Part shown: positions 18,136 to 27,208 of the stretch, in pieces
Layout of the letters: each line of letters begins with the position of its first letter
Numbering within the stretch: the first letter of the stretch is position 1
Origin: Sphingobacterium micropteri
GTDB lineage: Bacteria > Bacteroidota > Bacteroidia > Sphingobacteriales > Sphingobacteriaceae
DNA length: 64,000 nucleotides
Direction of reading: 5' to 3'
Assembly: GCF_014692515.1 (NCBI RefSeq)
Contig: NZ_JACOIK010000005.1
Coordinates: 62,001 to 126,000, forward strand
Program-made: the position numbers and the translations under genes
The notes under the pieces: model-generated
Told to the model about the DNA's origin: nothing
The model's input: the letters and a program-made list of their open reading frames with translations, nothing else
Databases searched by the model: none

Positions 18136-19269
18136 TTATTTGTTCACTAAACTTTCGAAAAGTTCTTTCCATTGGAGTGCAATTTTGTCTATTGTGAATC
18201 TTGTTGTGTTTATACGCGCTTTCGCACCCATAGACGTCCGCAACTCTTTGTCCTCAATCAATAGACATATCTTTTCTGCTAATTGTTCTATATTTCCACT
18301 CTCTACTAAAAATCCGTCGACGCCTTCCTGAATAATTTCCCGCGGTCCAGAGGGGCAATCAAAGGAAACTACGGGTAACCCACAGGCCATTGCTTCGACT
18401 AATACAAGCCCAAACCCCTCATGCCGTGAAGATAACACGAAAATAGAACTTTCCATATATTTCTGTTCTATGTTGCGCGTGGTGGGTTCCAACTTGCATT
18501 GGGTCGCAATACCTAAACGATCAATCTGGTTTTGTAACTGTGTTCGCATGCCTTCTCCGTAAATTTTTAGTGTCCAATCCGAGTGTCTTTTTACCACTTT
18601 TGCCCAAGACTCGATAAGTAAGTCAAATCCTTTTTCTGGCATATAGCGACCCACGGCGATTACTTGCTTTTGTTCACAATTCGAAAATTGCTGTGGATCG
18701 ATGACTAAAGGATTAGGGATAATATGTAAGTTTTGGAGTTCGGGCCAAAAACTCTTTTCTTCTTTCGTAAGAAACACTACTCCATCCAATTTTCGGAGTT
18801 TTGCAATTATCAGTTTATCCTTCAATTGGTTTATCCAGCTATAGATTCCTCGTCCGAGTGTAGGATTATAGAATTTTTTTGTCACATGAAATTCCGCTAA
18901 CTTATAACTACCATCTTTCAATCTAGGAAGAAAGTTGATTTCTCGTCTGATAGTGGAAATAACAATATCGGGTTTCTCATCATGTAATGCCTGGATAAAC
19001 CTTTTTTTGAATTTGAGATAAAGAAACGGGAAACGTAGCACTTTGGTTACGATCGATCGGTCAAAAGGATAGTCTATGCAAACATCTAGATCGATGTGTT
19101 TGACGCGATTTGACAAAGGAAAGTGAATTGGTTGCGCTCTCTGTTCTGATGTCATCACGACAACCTCAGAATTCGGGAGATGCTTGGCAAAATAATTTGC
19201 CTTAAACACGATGATTCGCTCTAATCCACCGGGCGCATACAATGAAGGAAGATAATATAAAATTTTCAT
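18136..19269 (-). CDS. Glycosyltransferase family 4 (GT-B)
   Basis: This 377-residue retaining glycosyltransferase has the N-terminal glycine-rich acceptor motif in LPSLYAPGGLERIIVFKANY. The C-terminal donor domain opens with VIAVGRYMPEKGFDLLIESWAKV. The E-x7-E motif is in SRHEGFGLVLVEAMACGLPVV, followed by GPREIIQEGVDGFLV, so the site is complete. It lies between the GT-D gene (4 bp upstream) and a GT2 gene and belongs to the polysaccharide assembly set. The sugar specificity is not readable. Confidence 0.9.
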   Translation of the reverse strand: MKILYYLPSLYAPGGLERIIVFKANYFAKHLPNSEVVVMTSEQRAQPIHFPLSNRVKHIDLDVCIDYPFDRSIVTKVLRFPFLYLKFKKRFIQALHDEKPDIVISTIRREINFLPRLKDGSYKLAEFHVTKKFYNPTLGRGIYSWINQLKDKLIIAKLRKLDGVVFLTKEEKSFWPELQNLHIIPNPLVIDPQQFSNCEQKQVIAVGRYMPEKGFDLLIESWAKVVKRHSDWTLKIYGEGMRTQLQNQIDRLGIATQCKLEPTTRNIEQKYMESSIFVLSSRHEGFGLVLVEAMACGLPVVSFDCPSGPREIIQEGVDGFLVESGNIEQLAEKICLLIEDKELRTSMGAKARINTTRFTIDKIALQWKELFESLVNK

Positions 19270-19273
19270 GGTC

Positions 19274-20176
19274 TTATGTGAGTTTTTTTATCACCTGACT
19301 TTGGTAGATATCCTCCTCAAGTGTCACAACGCTATCGCCACCTACCACTTCATTTACATATTTAGATTTAATATTGACTTTGTGTTTAGCTCCAATTTTA
19401 AACCATTCGTACTCAATATCGATATGGCCCACGTCAATAGCTTGGTAACCTGCTAGACAGAGATCGTGAGCGAGTACGGTCGCGGTGGGTCCTAAAGCAA
19501 TCAGAATGAGCTTTTCTTTGCCCAGTTTTGACGCCTCTTCAAAAATCATATCGTATTGACTAAAAGCGCTTGTAGATGGACACAAAATACGCTGAACACT
19601 CGCTACATTGTCAAACAAATCGTTGCCAATCCCTAAACGACTCTTTTCACCTTCTATAAAAACAATATCGCGTCCGTGCCAAAGCTGTTTGAGTAATCTG
19701 AACCATTGTTTTGCTTGGCTCTTATCCGCGTAATCCATATAAGGCCGGGTCATAAATGTATTTCCATAGACTTTTGCAGTCTGTAGGTGCCGGTCCCACA
19801 AATAACCATATAAGTAAAAATGTGCATTCCAAAACCGTCGTGCTCGACGGTTATACCGATCTAGGTGGATGAAAGCATCCGAAAGACATACGATATGATT
19901 AGGTAGATCGCTTTCTAATACCTCAATTAGTCGCTTGGACAGTTTGGAGTCGCTTTGTTGAAAGCCAATAGGGTCACCACCTATCAATAATAATTCGCCG
20001 TCTCCAAAACGGCTTACAGAGGCTTTTCGTTCCATTATCCATGCTATCGTTTTTTCGATAGAGACAATATGGGGTACAACCCGTTGCTTTTTTCCGAAAA
20101 TGGAAAGAAAGTTATACCATTCAATGATTACATTGTATCTGATTCTTTCTTTAATTTTAAATAAAAAAAATCGCAT
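19274..20176 (-). CDS. GT-D fold glycosyltransferase (SP_1767/DUF1792-like)
   Basis: This protein of about 300 residues is recognised by VSRFGDGELLLIGG near residue 60, which carries the D-x-E motif of the GT-D fold, and by the C-terminal ALGPTATVLAHDLCLAGYQAIDVGHIDIEYEW. This fold was first described for a third-sugar transferase in streptococcal Fap1 glycosylation, and relatives occur in polysaccharide loci. The start at 20176 lies two bases after the upstream stop codon; an ATG at 20218 would add 14 residues and overlap that gene. It is flanked by two GT4-type genes and is clearly part of the same operon. Confidence 0.8.
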   Translation of the reverse strand: MRFFLFKIKERIRYNVIIEWYNFLSIFGKKQRVVPHIVSIEKTIAWIMERKASVSRFGDGELLLIGGDPIGFQQSDSKLSKRLIEVLESDLPNHIVCLSDAFIHLDRYNRRARRFWNAHFYLYGYLWDRHLQTAKVYGNTFMTRPYMDYADKSQAKQWFRLLKQLWHGRDIVFIEGEKSRLGIGNDLFDNVASVQRILCPSTSAFSQYDMIFEEASKLGKEKLILIALGPTATVLAHDLCLAGYQAIDVGHIDIEYEWFKIGAKHKVNIKSKYVNEVVGGDSVVTLEEDIYQSQVIKKLT

Positions 20177-20178
20177 AG

Positions 20179-21303
20179 TTAAATGTTTAATGAATCGATT
20201 ACTTTTTGCATTTGGCATGACCAAGACAACGACGTGATATCCTGACGTATCTCTTGGGGTGACAACTGCACTGATTTACAATAAGTAACAATTTTTTGAA
20301 TATCAATAGGAGAGTCATCTGCCGATGCCTCCAATATATACGGCTTTCCTTCAAAATCAGCATCAATTTCTGAATAAATAAAAGAAATGCCGCGAGCAGC
20401 ATATTCCCTATTCTTCAATGTTTTTATATGGGTGATACCGCTACGGTGGCGGCCAAGGCTTCCTATCGCAAAATCACAATGATTAAAGATATCATCGAGA
20501 TCCTCTCCCCACATGGCACCATGCAAGAATACGTAATCGGCTAGGTTTCCTTGTTTTATAGCTCTATATATCTCTGTTTCTTCGCGCGGGCCACTCAAAT
20601 GACCGACAATATGGAAATACACTTTTATGGCTGGGTTGGAGCCGTAATAGTTGTCCATTCCTTTGATAAGCCTGTCGTAACCATGCCAATAATGGACCTC
20701 TGCCACTCCTAATAGGTGTATTTCATTGGGTTTTCCCAGTTGCGGCTCACGCAAGGGTAGGGCATCAAAATCTATTCCGTTGGAGATTCTTACGGTCTCT
20801 TGTCCAAATACCTTCTTATCTTGCGTAAATGTGACGATTGCATCCAAATTCTTTGCTAACTGACGACGAAAAAGTCGGTCTATGCACAGCACTATGCTAT
20901 CGCGTTTACGGATATATTCCTGGTCGTAGGGATACGTCGGTATCTCCATGACCACTTTTGCTCCTGAATTACGAAACTTTTTTATCAGTCGAATGGTGAA
21001 GGGATTTGCGTTATGGTACGAGCGTATATAAATCAGTGAAAACTTTTCCCGGGCAGCATAAGCAGTTAATTCCGAGTAATCGATTCTTTTTTTGATGCGT
21101 GCCTTTAACCCTCTTCCGAAATCGACAAGTATATCCCCGTCTATCAACCATGCTCGATGACCGTTTGCTAATACCTCATAATAACATAACCTGACATCGG
21201 TCCCACATTCTTGGAAGCCTTTAACTTGTCCCCAGATTTTCTTGCTGATGCCGTTATGCTCGCTAAAACCATGAAATACTAAAAACAGAACTTTCAGCTG
21301 CAT
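20179..21303 (-). CDS. Glycosyltransferase, GT4-like
   Basis: This 374-residue GT-B-like protein has the N-terminal Rossmann segment VLFLVFHGFSEHNGISKKIWGQV. The donor domain begins at NEIHLLGVAEVHYWHGYDRLIKGM, with VYFHIVGHLSGPREE and DYVFLHGAMWGEDLDDIFNHCDFAIGSLG. The C-terminal stretch GITHIKTLKNREYAARGISFIYS holds a Lys and Glu in the region where GT4 enzymes carry E-x7-E, but the motif is not canonical. It is the first gene of the block, with a -7 box 24 bp upstream. That box and the packed downstream genes suggest one transcript from here towards 16067 and perhaps beyond. Confidence 0.75.
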   Translation of the reverse strand: MQLKVLFLVFHGFSEHNGISKKIWGQVKGFQECGTDVRLCYYEVLANGHRAWLIDGDILVDFGRGLKARIKKRIDYSELTAYAAREKFSLIYIRSYHNANPFTIRLIKKFRNSGAKVVMEIPTYPYDQEYIRKRDSIVLCIDRLFRRQLAKNLDAIVTFTQDKKVFGQETVRISNGIDFDALPLREPQLGKPNEIHLLGVAEVHYWHGYDRLIKGMDNYYGSNPAIKVYFHIVGHLSGPREETEIYRAIKQGNLADYVFLHGAMWGEDLDDIFNHCDFAIGSLGRHRSGITHIKTLKNREYAARGISFIYSEIDADFEGKPYILEASADDSPIDIQKIVTYCKSVQLSPQEIRQDITSLSWSCQMQKVIDSLNI

Positions 21304-21326
21304 ATAGACGATAGGTTAATCACATA

Positions 21327-21334
21327 CAAAAATA
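21327..21334 (-). promoter_or_regulatory. -7 box (TATTTTTG) of the 21303 glycosyltransferase block
   Basis: The minus strand reads TATTTTTG, a match to TAnnTTTG, 23 bp before the ATG at 21303. A TTG at the right distance is not evident. Confidence 0.55.
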
Positions 21335-21769
21335 TTCATTTTTTTTAACTTTTATGTGATCAATATCACTATGCTCACAGGTGTTGTATCGACGATTACG
21401 TAGTTGTGCTGCGATTTATGTATGGCATTTGTTGTAAAAGTGTTACTGTTTTCTATAAACTTGTATGTCGTTTATTGTAAACCGTCTTGCCAAAAGTAAA
21501 CCTGATTAGCGTTTACGACAAAAAAACGTTGCAGAAGTTCTCAAAAAGCTTTAATTTTACAGTGAATATAATCTAAATATATAATTATTCGCTCTTATGC
21601 TTCTGGAGATTTTTCAGTAACTATAGTGTCAATTATTTAATCTTTAATATATGCTAAATTATGATGGCAACTTGGAGGTATAGTCCTACAAGGATGAGGA
21701 AAATGGTGGGTTTCGGTATAAGATGGAGTTTTGCGTTTAAAAACAAAACAAACTTGACGAAACAAACAG
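21335..21769. other. AT-rich divergent intergenic region, no gene
   Basis: These 435 bp separate the minus-strand glycosyltransferase block from the plus-strand MBOAT gene. By eye the stretch is AT-rich, with several short A and T runs. I found no plausible gene, no long inverted repeat that would suggest an invertible promoter, and no good TAnnTTTG match for the MBOAT gene. Confidence 0.5.
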
Positions 21770-23206
21770 ATGCTTTTTAACTCCATAGACTTTGCAATAT
21801 TTTTGCCAATAGTTTTTGTCCTTTATTGGTTCGTAACAAGCAAAAATCTTCGACTTCAAAATGCTTTATTGCTTGTAGCAAGTTACTTCTTTTATTCTTG
21901 TTGGGATTGGCGCTTCTTGTTTCTGCTAGTGTTTTCGACACTATTAGACTATTTTACGGGCTTGAAGATGCAGGAGGCAAAAAGCAAAAAAGGAAAGTGG
22001 TTTTGGTTTTGGCTAAGTGTAATCGTTAATCTTGGTTTTCTTGGTGTATTCAAATACTATAACTTTTTTGTCGAATCTTTTTCCGAAGCTCTATCTCAAA
22101 TCGGATTGCAAGTAAATCCGTGGACATTAAATATTATTCTTCCAGTAGGAATTTCATTCTATACATTTCATGGGCTATCTTATGTAATAGATATATACCA
22201 AGGTAGAATTAAAGCCGAAAGAAATTTTGTGGATTATGCTGTTTTTGTGAGTTTTTTTCCGCTGCTTGTCGCAGGCCCAATTGAAAGGGCAACACATTTA
22301 TTACCTCAAATAAAAAGGCAAAGAACTTTTGATTACGTAAAAGCTATTGACGGCTTACGACAAATATTATGGGGGCTATTTAAGAAGGTTGTCATTGCCG
22401 ACAATTGTGCAGAATTTGCTAATCAAATATTCAACAATTCCGCTGACCATTCTGGAAGTACATTGGTTCTAGGGGCAATATTTTTTGCTTTTCAAATTTA
22501 TGGAGATTTTTCTGGCTATTCAGACATAGCTTTAGGAACGGCAAGACTTTTCGGAATAGATTTATTACGAAACTTTGCATTTCCATATTTTTCAAGAGAC
22601 ATTGCAGAATTTTGGAGACGTTGGCATATTTCACTTTCTTTTTGGTTCAAAGATTATTTGTATATTCCATTAGGCGGGAGCAAAGGTGGAAATTGGATGC
22701 GTATTCGTAATACACTTGTCATTTTTATCGTGAGTGGTTTTTGGCACGGAGCAAATTGGACTTTTATCGTTTGGGGAGCACTAAATGCCTTATTCATTAT
22801 ACCGTCTATTATAATGAAAGCAAACCGAAATAATATGGAAAACGTAGCACAGGGAAAATTATTGCCTACGGTAAGGGAGTTTTTTCAAATAGTTGTAACT
22901 TTTACGTTAACCGTCTTTGGGTGGATATTTTTCAGAGCAGAAAATATAGGACATGCATTTCAATATATTTCAGGTATTTTTTCAAAATCTCTTTTTAGTA
23001 TTCCAACAATCCAGCCTTATTACATTGTTCTATTGATAATCTTGTTTATATTGATTGAATGGTTCGGCAGAGAAGAACAATATGCAATTGCTAATTTGGG
23101 ATTGAAATGGAGAAAGCTATTTAGGTATGCTTTCTATTATGCAATTATCATCACAATATTTTGGTATGCTGGAAAAGAACATCAATTTATTTATTTTCAG
23201 TTCTAA
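21770..23206 (+). CDS. MBOAT family O-acyltransferase (AlgI/DltB-like)
   Basis: This 478-residue protein has about ten to twelve membrane helices. It opens with MLFNSIDFAIFLPIVFVLYW, the usual start of bacterial AlgI-type MBOAT proteins. The central ILPVGISFYTFHGLSYVIDIY, the segment WRRWHISLSFWFKDYLYIPLGG, and SGFWHGANWTFIVWG, which contains the conserved catalytic His, are all present. Such proteins move acyl groups, often acetyl, across the inner membrane for transfer to polysaccharides. The next gene, 4 bp away, is an SGNH-like protein that could be the periplasmic transferase, as in AlgI/AlgJ-type pairs. The pair is on the strand opposite to every other gene of the polysaccharide locus. 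Confidence 0.92.
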   Translation: MLFNSIDFAIFLPIVFVLYWFVTSKNLRLQNALLLVASYFFYSCWDWRFLFLLVFSTLLDYFTGLKMQEAKSKKGKWFWFWLSVIVNLGFLGVFKYYNFFVESFSEALSQIGLQVNPWTLNIILPVGISFYTFHGLSYVIDIYQGRIKAERNFVDYAVFVSFFPLLVAGPIERATHLLPQIKRQRTFDYVKAIDGLRQILWGLFKKVVIADNCAEFANQIFNNSADHSGSTLVLGAIFFAFQIYGDFSGYSDIALGTARLFGIDLLRNFAFPYFSRDIAEFWRRWHISLSFWFKDYLYIPLGGSKGGNWMRIRNTLVIFIVSGFWHGANWTFIVWGALNALFIIPSIIMKANRNNMENVAQGKLLPTVREFFQIVVTFTLTVFGWIFFRAENIGHAFQYISGIFSKSLFSIPTIQPYYIVLLIILFILIEWFGREEQYAIANLGLKWRKLFRYAFYYAIIITIFWYAGKEHQFIYFQF

Positions 23207-23210
23207 ATCT

Positions 23211-24173
23211 ATGAAAAAATTCTTAGTAAGAACATTTTTCTTTTTTTTCCCCTTTGTAGTTATATCTTACCCTCTTGATTATGGAATTTCCTATTTTCTA
23301 AGTAAGTCAAATGATGCTAGTGGAGAATTTGAAGTTTGGAGTGATATATACAGCAGCAAGGTTAATTGTGATATTGCAATATACGGTTCGTCAAGAGCTT
23401 GGGTTCATATTGACCCTCAAATAATAGCCGATTCTTTAAATCAAAGCGTCTATAATTTTGGAATAAATGGACATAACTTTTGGTTACAGTATCTTAGACA
23501 CCTAGAATTAGAGAAACACAATAAAAGCCCGAAAGTTATTGTACTATCCGTTGATGTGTTTAGCCTACAAAAAAGAGAAGACTTATATAACCCGGATCAA
23601 TTTCTTCCATATATGCTGTGGAATAGCAACATTGCAAACTTCACCAAATCTTACAAAGGTTATAACGGAACTGACTATTACATCCCATTAATCAGATATG
23701 CAGGAAAGTTCGAGGCACTGAAATCCAGTATAAAGCATGCAGTAATGAATACATCAGATATTCACTATAGAACTAACGGGTTCAAGGGCATGGACAGAGA
23801 ATGGAATACTGACCTCGAAAAAGCTAAATCCAATAATGTATCTTATGAAATCGAATTAGACAATAAGAGTATAGAATTGTTTGAATTATTTATTCAGGAA
23901 TGCGATGCTAATCACACTGACTTAATCCTTGTCTACACACCAGAATATATTGATGGGCAAAATTATGTATCGAACAGAAAAGATGTAATAGATATATACA
24001 AAAATTTAGCTGTAAAATATCAATTGACTTTCTTAGACTATTCAAATGATAGTATTTGTTTAAATAAGCAATTATTCTACAATGCCTCACACTTAAACAA
24101 AAAAGGCGCATGTGTTTTCTCAAAGAAACTAGCTAAAGATATAAAGTATGAACGTATAATGACTCAACTTTAG
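23211..24173 (+). CDS. SGNH hydrolase-like periplasmic protein paired with MBOAT
   Basis: This protein of 320 residues has one N-terminal helix (KFLVRTFFFFFPFVVISYPLDYGI) and a periplasmic domain. DIAIYGSSRAWVHIDPQII carries the block I Ser region of SGNH-type esterases and acyltransferases, and NFGINGHNFWLQY is in the place of the block with Gly and Asn. A C-terminal FYNASHLNKKGACVFSKKLA provides the D/N-x-x-H-like block, with His in place (here N-A-S-H). It follows the MBOAT gene by 4 bp. In known pairs the MBOAT protein moves acyl groups and the SGNH partner attaches them to the sugar; that role is inferred here. The ATG at 23211 is preferred over an in-frame ATG at 23127 inside the MBOAT gene. 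Confidence 0.75.
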   Translation: MKKFLVRTFFFFFPFVVISYPLDYGISYFLSKSNDASGEFEVWSDIYSSKVNCDIAIYGSSRAWVHIDPQIIADSLNQSVYNFGINGHNFWLQYLRHLELEKHNKSPKVIVLSVDVFSLQKREDLYNPDQFLPYMLWNSNIANFTKSYKGYNGTDYYIPLIRYAGKFEALKSSIKHAVMNTSDIHYRTNGFKGMDREWNTDLEKAKSNNVSYEIELDNKSIELFELFIQECDANHTDLILVYTPEYIDGQNYVSNRKDVIDIYKNLAVKYQLTFLDYSNDSICLNKQLFYNASHLNKKGACVFSKKLAKDIKYERIMTQL

Positions 24174-24183
24174 CGCACTCAAT

Positions 24184-24235
24184 AGACGAGAAGATTAGTT
24201 TTGTAATAAAGACAAGGAAGTAATCTTCAACGTCT
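24184..24235. terminator. Stem-loop between convergent genes
   Basis: AGACG-AG-AAGATTA pairs with TAATCTT-CAA-CGTCT across a 23-nt loop, with a small internal loop. It lies between the SGNH gene and the convergent flippase gene and overlaps the last codons of the latter. There is no T-run, so it is at most a transcript-end structure, not a standard terminator. Confidence 0.4.
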
Positions 24236-25663
24236 GCGTAGAAATTGATTAATCAAATCCCTATATCCTCCAAACCAGACAAATACAAGAAAAGAAACAA
24301 TAAAGAAAATCATATTCATCACCAACTGCATCCAAACAAGTTCGGCATTAAAAATCGATAGAAGATATAAAAATATACTCAATACCAAACTAAATAAAAT
24401 AGGCTTTATCAAAAGTTTAAGAAAGCGCCATATTTTTATTTTAAACAATATCGTGTACATCAGCAAATAGGTAAATAAAAAATTAATACTAAATGTAATG
24501 ACCAGACATGTAGCCACTGCTACTATGGATTCGTAATAGAATATACCCAATAATATACCCGAAACATTGAGTACTGCAGAAAATAACCCACAAACAAACA
24601 AATATTTTGTGTTTCCGATAGACTGAAATATAGAGCCCGATGACGATAGAATCAACTGAATACCAATCGACATACTTAAAATTCGGAACGAAGGAACTGC
24701 TTGTATCCACTGAGGGCCAAATAGTACCAGGACAAGTTGCTCAGCAGAGAAAAAGCAAAAAACAGACAATGGAAAACCAATTAATGCCAATAGACGGATC
24801 ATTTGTTCATTAGCTAAGATGAGTTTGTTATGATCTCCAGTGTACATACTCAAAATTGGATGAATGACAGGGGTGATGACCTGTGTAATATTTTGTAAAG
24901 GCAGCGACATCAATTGATAAGCTTTGTCATAGTACCCTAATGATGTCATTCCAATATATTTGCCGACTAACAAAGTGTCCGCATTACGGCTAAAATAATT
25001 TATTATATTAAATAAAAACTGAAATACAGAATAGCGGAAAACGTAGCGAAGAGGTAGAATAGAAAACTTGAATTGAAAGTGTAAAGGAAAGCGTAGATAA
25101 GAGACAAGAAACATGAGTATGCTCGAAAGAATAGGATTAATTAATAGCGCATATACGCCTGCACCAAAATAAGCAAAAATAAGAGCAATCGTGCCTCCTA
25201 AAACTTGAATAACAAAACTTCTGACCGCAATGAACTTGAACATTCTTTTCCGGTAAAAGAGTGCATTGGGTACGACGGAAATGGTAGTAAAGAATAAATG
25301 TATAGACAAAAGTTGGAGAACAGGACGTAATTGGGCTTGATTATAATATGTAGCTATAATGGAGGCACTAATGAGCAACATTAATGATAGTCCGAGACCA
25401 ATATAACAGGATAAAGAAAATAATTTACTAAGATCTGTCTTTCTTAGGGTTTTAAATTGGATGACTGCAGGAAACAGCCCTATGTCCGAAACAAGATTGA
25501 GAAAAGTAATAGAAACCATCGCGATAGCGACGATGCCGAACTGTTCTGGAGCAAGTAAGCGAGCTAAAACTGCGGTAACTCCCAGGGATACGATTAAATT
25601 CGCATATTTGGCGATACTCGTAAAGAAGATTCCAGATAGAATCTGTTCTTTTATGCTTCTCAT
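24227..25663 (-). CDS. Oligosaccharide flippase (Wzx/MOP family)
   Basis: This protein of 478 residues has about twelve to fourteen membrane helices. The opening (IKEQILSGIFFTSIAKYANLIVSLGVTAVLARLLAPEQFGIVAIAM) is the standard start of polysaccharide transport proteins of the MOP superfamily, and YYDKAYQLMSLPLQNITQVITPVIHPILS is a conserved mid-protein segment of the WzxC-like group. It should flip undecaprenyl-diphosphate-linked repeat units to the periplasm. The ATG at 25663 overlaps the stop of the preceding GT2 gene as ATGA, so translation is coupled. It is the last gene of the main polysaccharide operon. With the polymerase and co-polymerase encoded upstream, a Wzx/Wzy route is indicated. 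Confidence 0.9.
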   Translation of the reverse strand: MRSIKEQILSGIFFTSIAKYANLIVSLGVTAVLARLLAPEQFGIVAIAMVSITFLNLVSDIGLFPAVIQFKTLRKTDLSKLFSLSCYIGLGLSLMLLISASIIATYYNQAQLRPVLQLLSIHLFFTTISVVPNALFYRKRMFKFIAVRSFVIQVLGGTIALIFAYFGAGVYALLINPILSSILMFLVSYLRFPLHFQFKFSILPLRYVFRYSVFQFLFNIINYFSRNADTLLVGKYIGMTSLGYYDKAYQLMSLPLQNITQVITPVIHPILSMYTGDHNKLILANEQMIRLLALIGFPLSVFCFFSAEQLVLVLFGPQWIQAVPSFRILSMSIGIQLILSSSGSIFQSIGNTKYLFVCGLFSAVLNVSGILLGIFYYESIVAVATCLVITFSINFLFTYLLMYTILFKIKIWRFLKLLIKPILFSLVLSIFLYLLSIFNAELVWMQLVMNMIFFIVSFLVFVWFGGYRDLINQFLRRR

Positions 25664-26601
25664 CGGTTTAACTGATATTTTTTGAAAAGTAAGACCATCA
25701 AGGTTCTCCACCGCACATAAGGAATCCAGTGAGCCACACATTCAAAAAGTACTTTTAATCGATCGACGAGATTCATGGTGTGTGCTTGCCAAACAGCTGC
25801 ATCAATCGTTTTTGACAAATAAAGCCTAATAATTTCCTTGTCTTCTAAGTATACTGTAATATGTGATAAAAGTCGTTGACCAACAATAAAATAGCTCCGT
25901 ATGTTTCGCATGGAAAAAGGAACGGTCATGATGGAGTCTAAACGAACACGACGTGAAAAAAAACATTTAGATATATAGGTTGTGCGTCGTGTGTAGAGAT
26001 ATAGCATGGAAGTGAATAATTCATCTTCGTGCACAATATCGGGTTCGAAGTCTAACCCTTTTTCTATAAGGAAATCCCTCTTTATGAAAAGAAGACACAC
26101 AGATGAAAAGAATTCATTTGTTTTTAGAAGCTGCTCAAAAACTTCTTTCCCTGTGGTGATTTTGTAAGGGATGGTTTTTTTTCGATTATAATTAAACGAT
26201 TTTATTAATGCATTATCCTGTGGGTTGTCACTAAAAACATGTGCATCAAAAAATACAAATTCTAAGTTTTGTTCTTGGCACAACAAATAGCATGTAGATA
26301 AAGTATCGGGGTGTATCAAATCATCGCTATCCATGAAGTAGACATAAGTTCCCTTCGCAAGTGAGAGACCTTTGTTGCGAGTCCTAGAAAGTCCCATGTT
26401 ACTTTGTGAAATCACGTATAACCGATCGTCCTTTTCTCTCCAGTACTCTAGTATGCTTTGGCTTTCATCAGTTGATCCATCGTTTACTATAATTAATTCA
26501 AAATCTTCCAATTTCTGATTAAGAACACTCTGAATAGCAGCGTCTAAATAAGGTGCTGTATTATACACAGGCATAATCACACTAACTTTTGGCTGCTTCA
26601 T
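25660..26601 (-). CDS. Glycosyltransferase family 2
   Basis: This protein of 313 residues begins with KVSVIMPVYNTAPYLDAAIQSVLNQ, the classical GT-A opening. IIVNDGSTDESQSI, NMGLSRTRNKGLSLAKG and the DxD region YFMDSDDLIHPDT follow, with HEDELFTSMLYL as the probable catalytic acid. I start it at the ATG at 26601, which gives the usual N-terminus; the acyltransferase gene upstream ends at 26582, a 20-bp overlap. The last four bases overlap the flippase start (ATGA). No membrane helix is evident. Donor sugar unknown. Confidence 0.88.
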   Translation of the reverse strand: MKQPKVSVIMPVYNTAPYLDAAIQSVLNQKLEDFELIIVNDGSTDESQSILEYWREKDDRLYVISQSNMGLSRTRNKGLSLAKGTYVYFMDSDDLIHPDTLSTCYLLCQEQNLEFVFFDAHVFSDNPQDNALIKSFNYNRKKTIPYKITTGKEVFEQLLKTNEFFSSVCLLFIKRDFLIEKGLDFEPDIVHEDELFTSMLYLYTRRTTYISKCFFSRRVRLDSIMTVPFSMRNIRSYFIVGQRLLSHITVYLEDKEIIRLYLSKTIDAAVWQAHTMNLVDRLKVLFECVAHWIPYVRWRTLMVLLFKKYQLNR

Positions 26602-27208
26602 ATTTTTTCCATTTCTGCTGTTCAAAATCCCACACTTTAATGGCATATGCCGGATTTCCGGCTACTACCGTATATGGCTTAACATCTTTCGCGACAACAG
26701 CCCCCGCACCTATAACGACGTGTTGACCGATGCTTATCCCCGGAAGGATAACGCTGTTTGCACCAATCCAAACATTGTCAGCTATAGTGACAGGTGTTGC
26801 GGTGATTCCCTGATCTGCGATGGACGACGTGATATCTTCGTAGTTATGATTAATACCTGAAATCAAGACATGTTGCGCAATGTTAACTTTATTTCCGATG
26901 GTAACGGGTCCAATTATCGTACTCCCGATTCCTACACGCGTATCATCTCCTATAAGCAAATCGCCAACGGCATTGTTTAATACCGAAAAGGATTCGATAA
27001 CCGATCGGGATCCAATTACGCAGCCACGAAAAGGTACGACATCGCGACGGACACTGTTATAAATTACGGTATGTCTGCCGCGTTTTATGTAAAGAAATTG
27101 AAAGCACCGAATATACCAACGAGGACGCGTCCGTATCGGATGCATAATAAACCAATGTAAGAATTGCTTGGCGCGCTTGTTATTATCAATATAAGACCTA
27201 AACCCCAT
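26582..27208 (-). CDS. Hexapeptide-repeat (left-handed beta-helix) acyltransferase
   Basis: This 208-residue protein of the serine acetyltransferase/WcaF group has repeated hexapeptides ([LIV]-G-x-x-x-x) from about residue 60 to 190. They include IGSRSVIESFSVLNNAVGD, IGIGSTIIGPVTIGNKV, VTIADNVWIGANSVILPGISIGQHVVIGAG, and the closing AVVAKDVKPYTVVAGNPA. The catalytic His would be in ISGINHNYEDI. It should transfer an acyl group, usually acetyl from acetyl-CoA, to a sugar or lipid-linked oligosaccharide in the cytoplasm. It sits inside the main polysaccharide operon, overlapping both neighbours by 11-20 bp, so it probably modifies the repeat unit. Confidence 0.88.
   Translation of the reverse strand: MGFRSYIDNNKRAKQFLHWFIMHPIRTRPRWYIRCFQFLYIKRGRHTVIYNSVRRDVVPFRGCVIGSRSVIESFSVLNNAVGDLLIGDDTRVGIGSTIIGPVTIGNKVNIAQHVLISGINHNYEDITSSIADQGITATPVTIADNVWIGANSVILPGISIGQHVVIGAGAVVAKDVKPYTVVAGNPAYAIKVWDFEQQKWKKYEAAKS

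Noticed and set aside
21304..21769. Invertible promoter for phase-variable polysaccharide expression
   Set aside because: I looked for paired inverted repeats around a promoter and a nearby recombinase gene and saw neither here nor elsewhere in the window.
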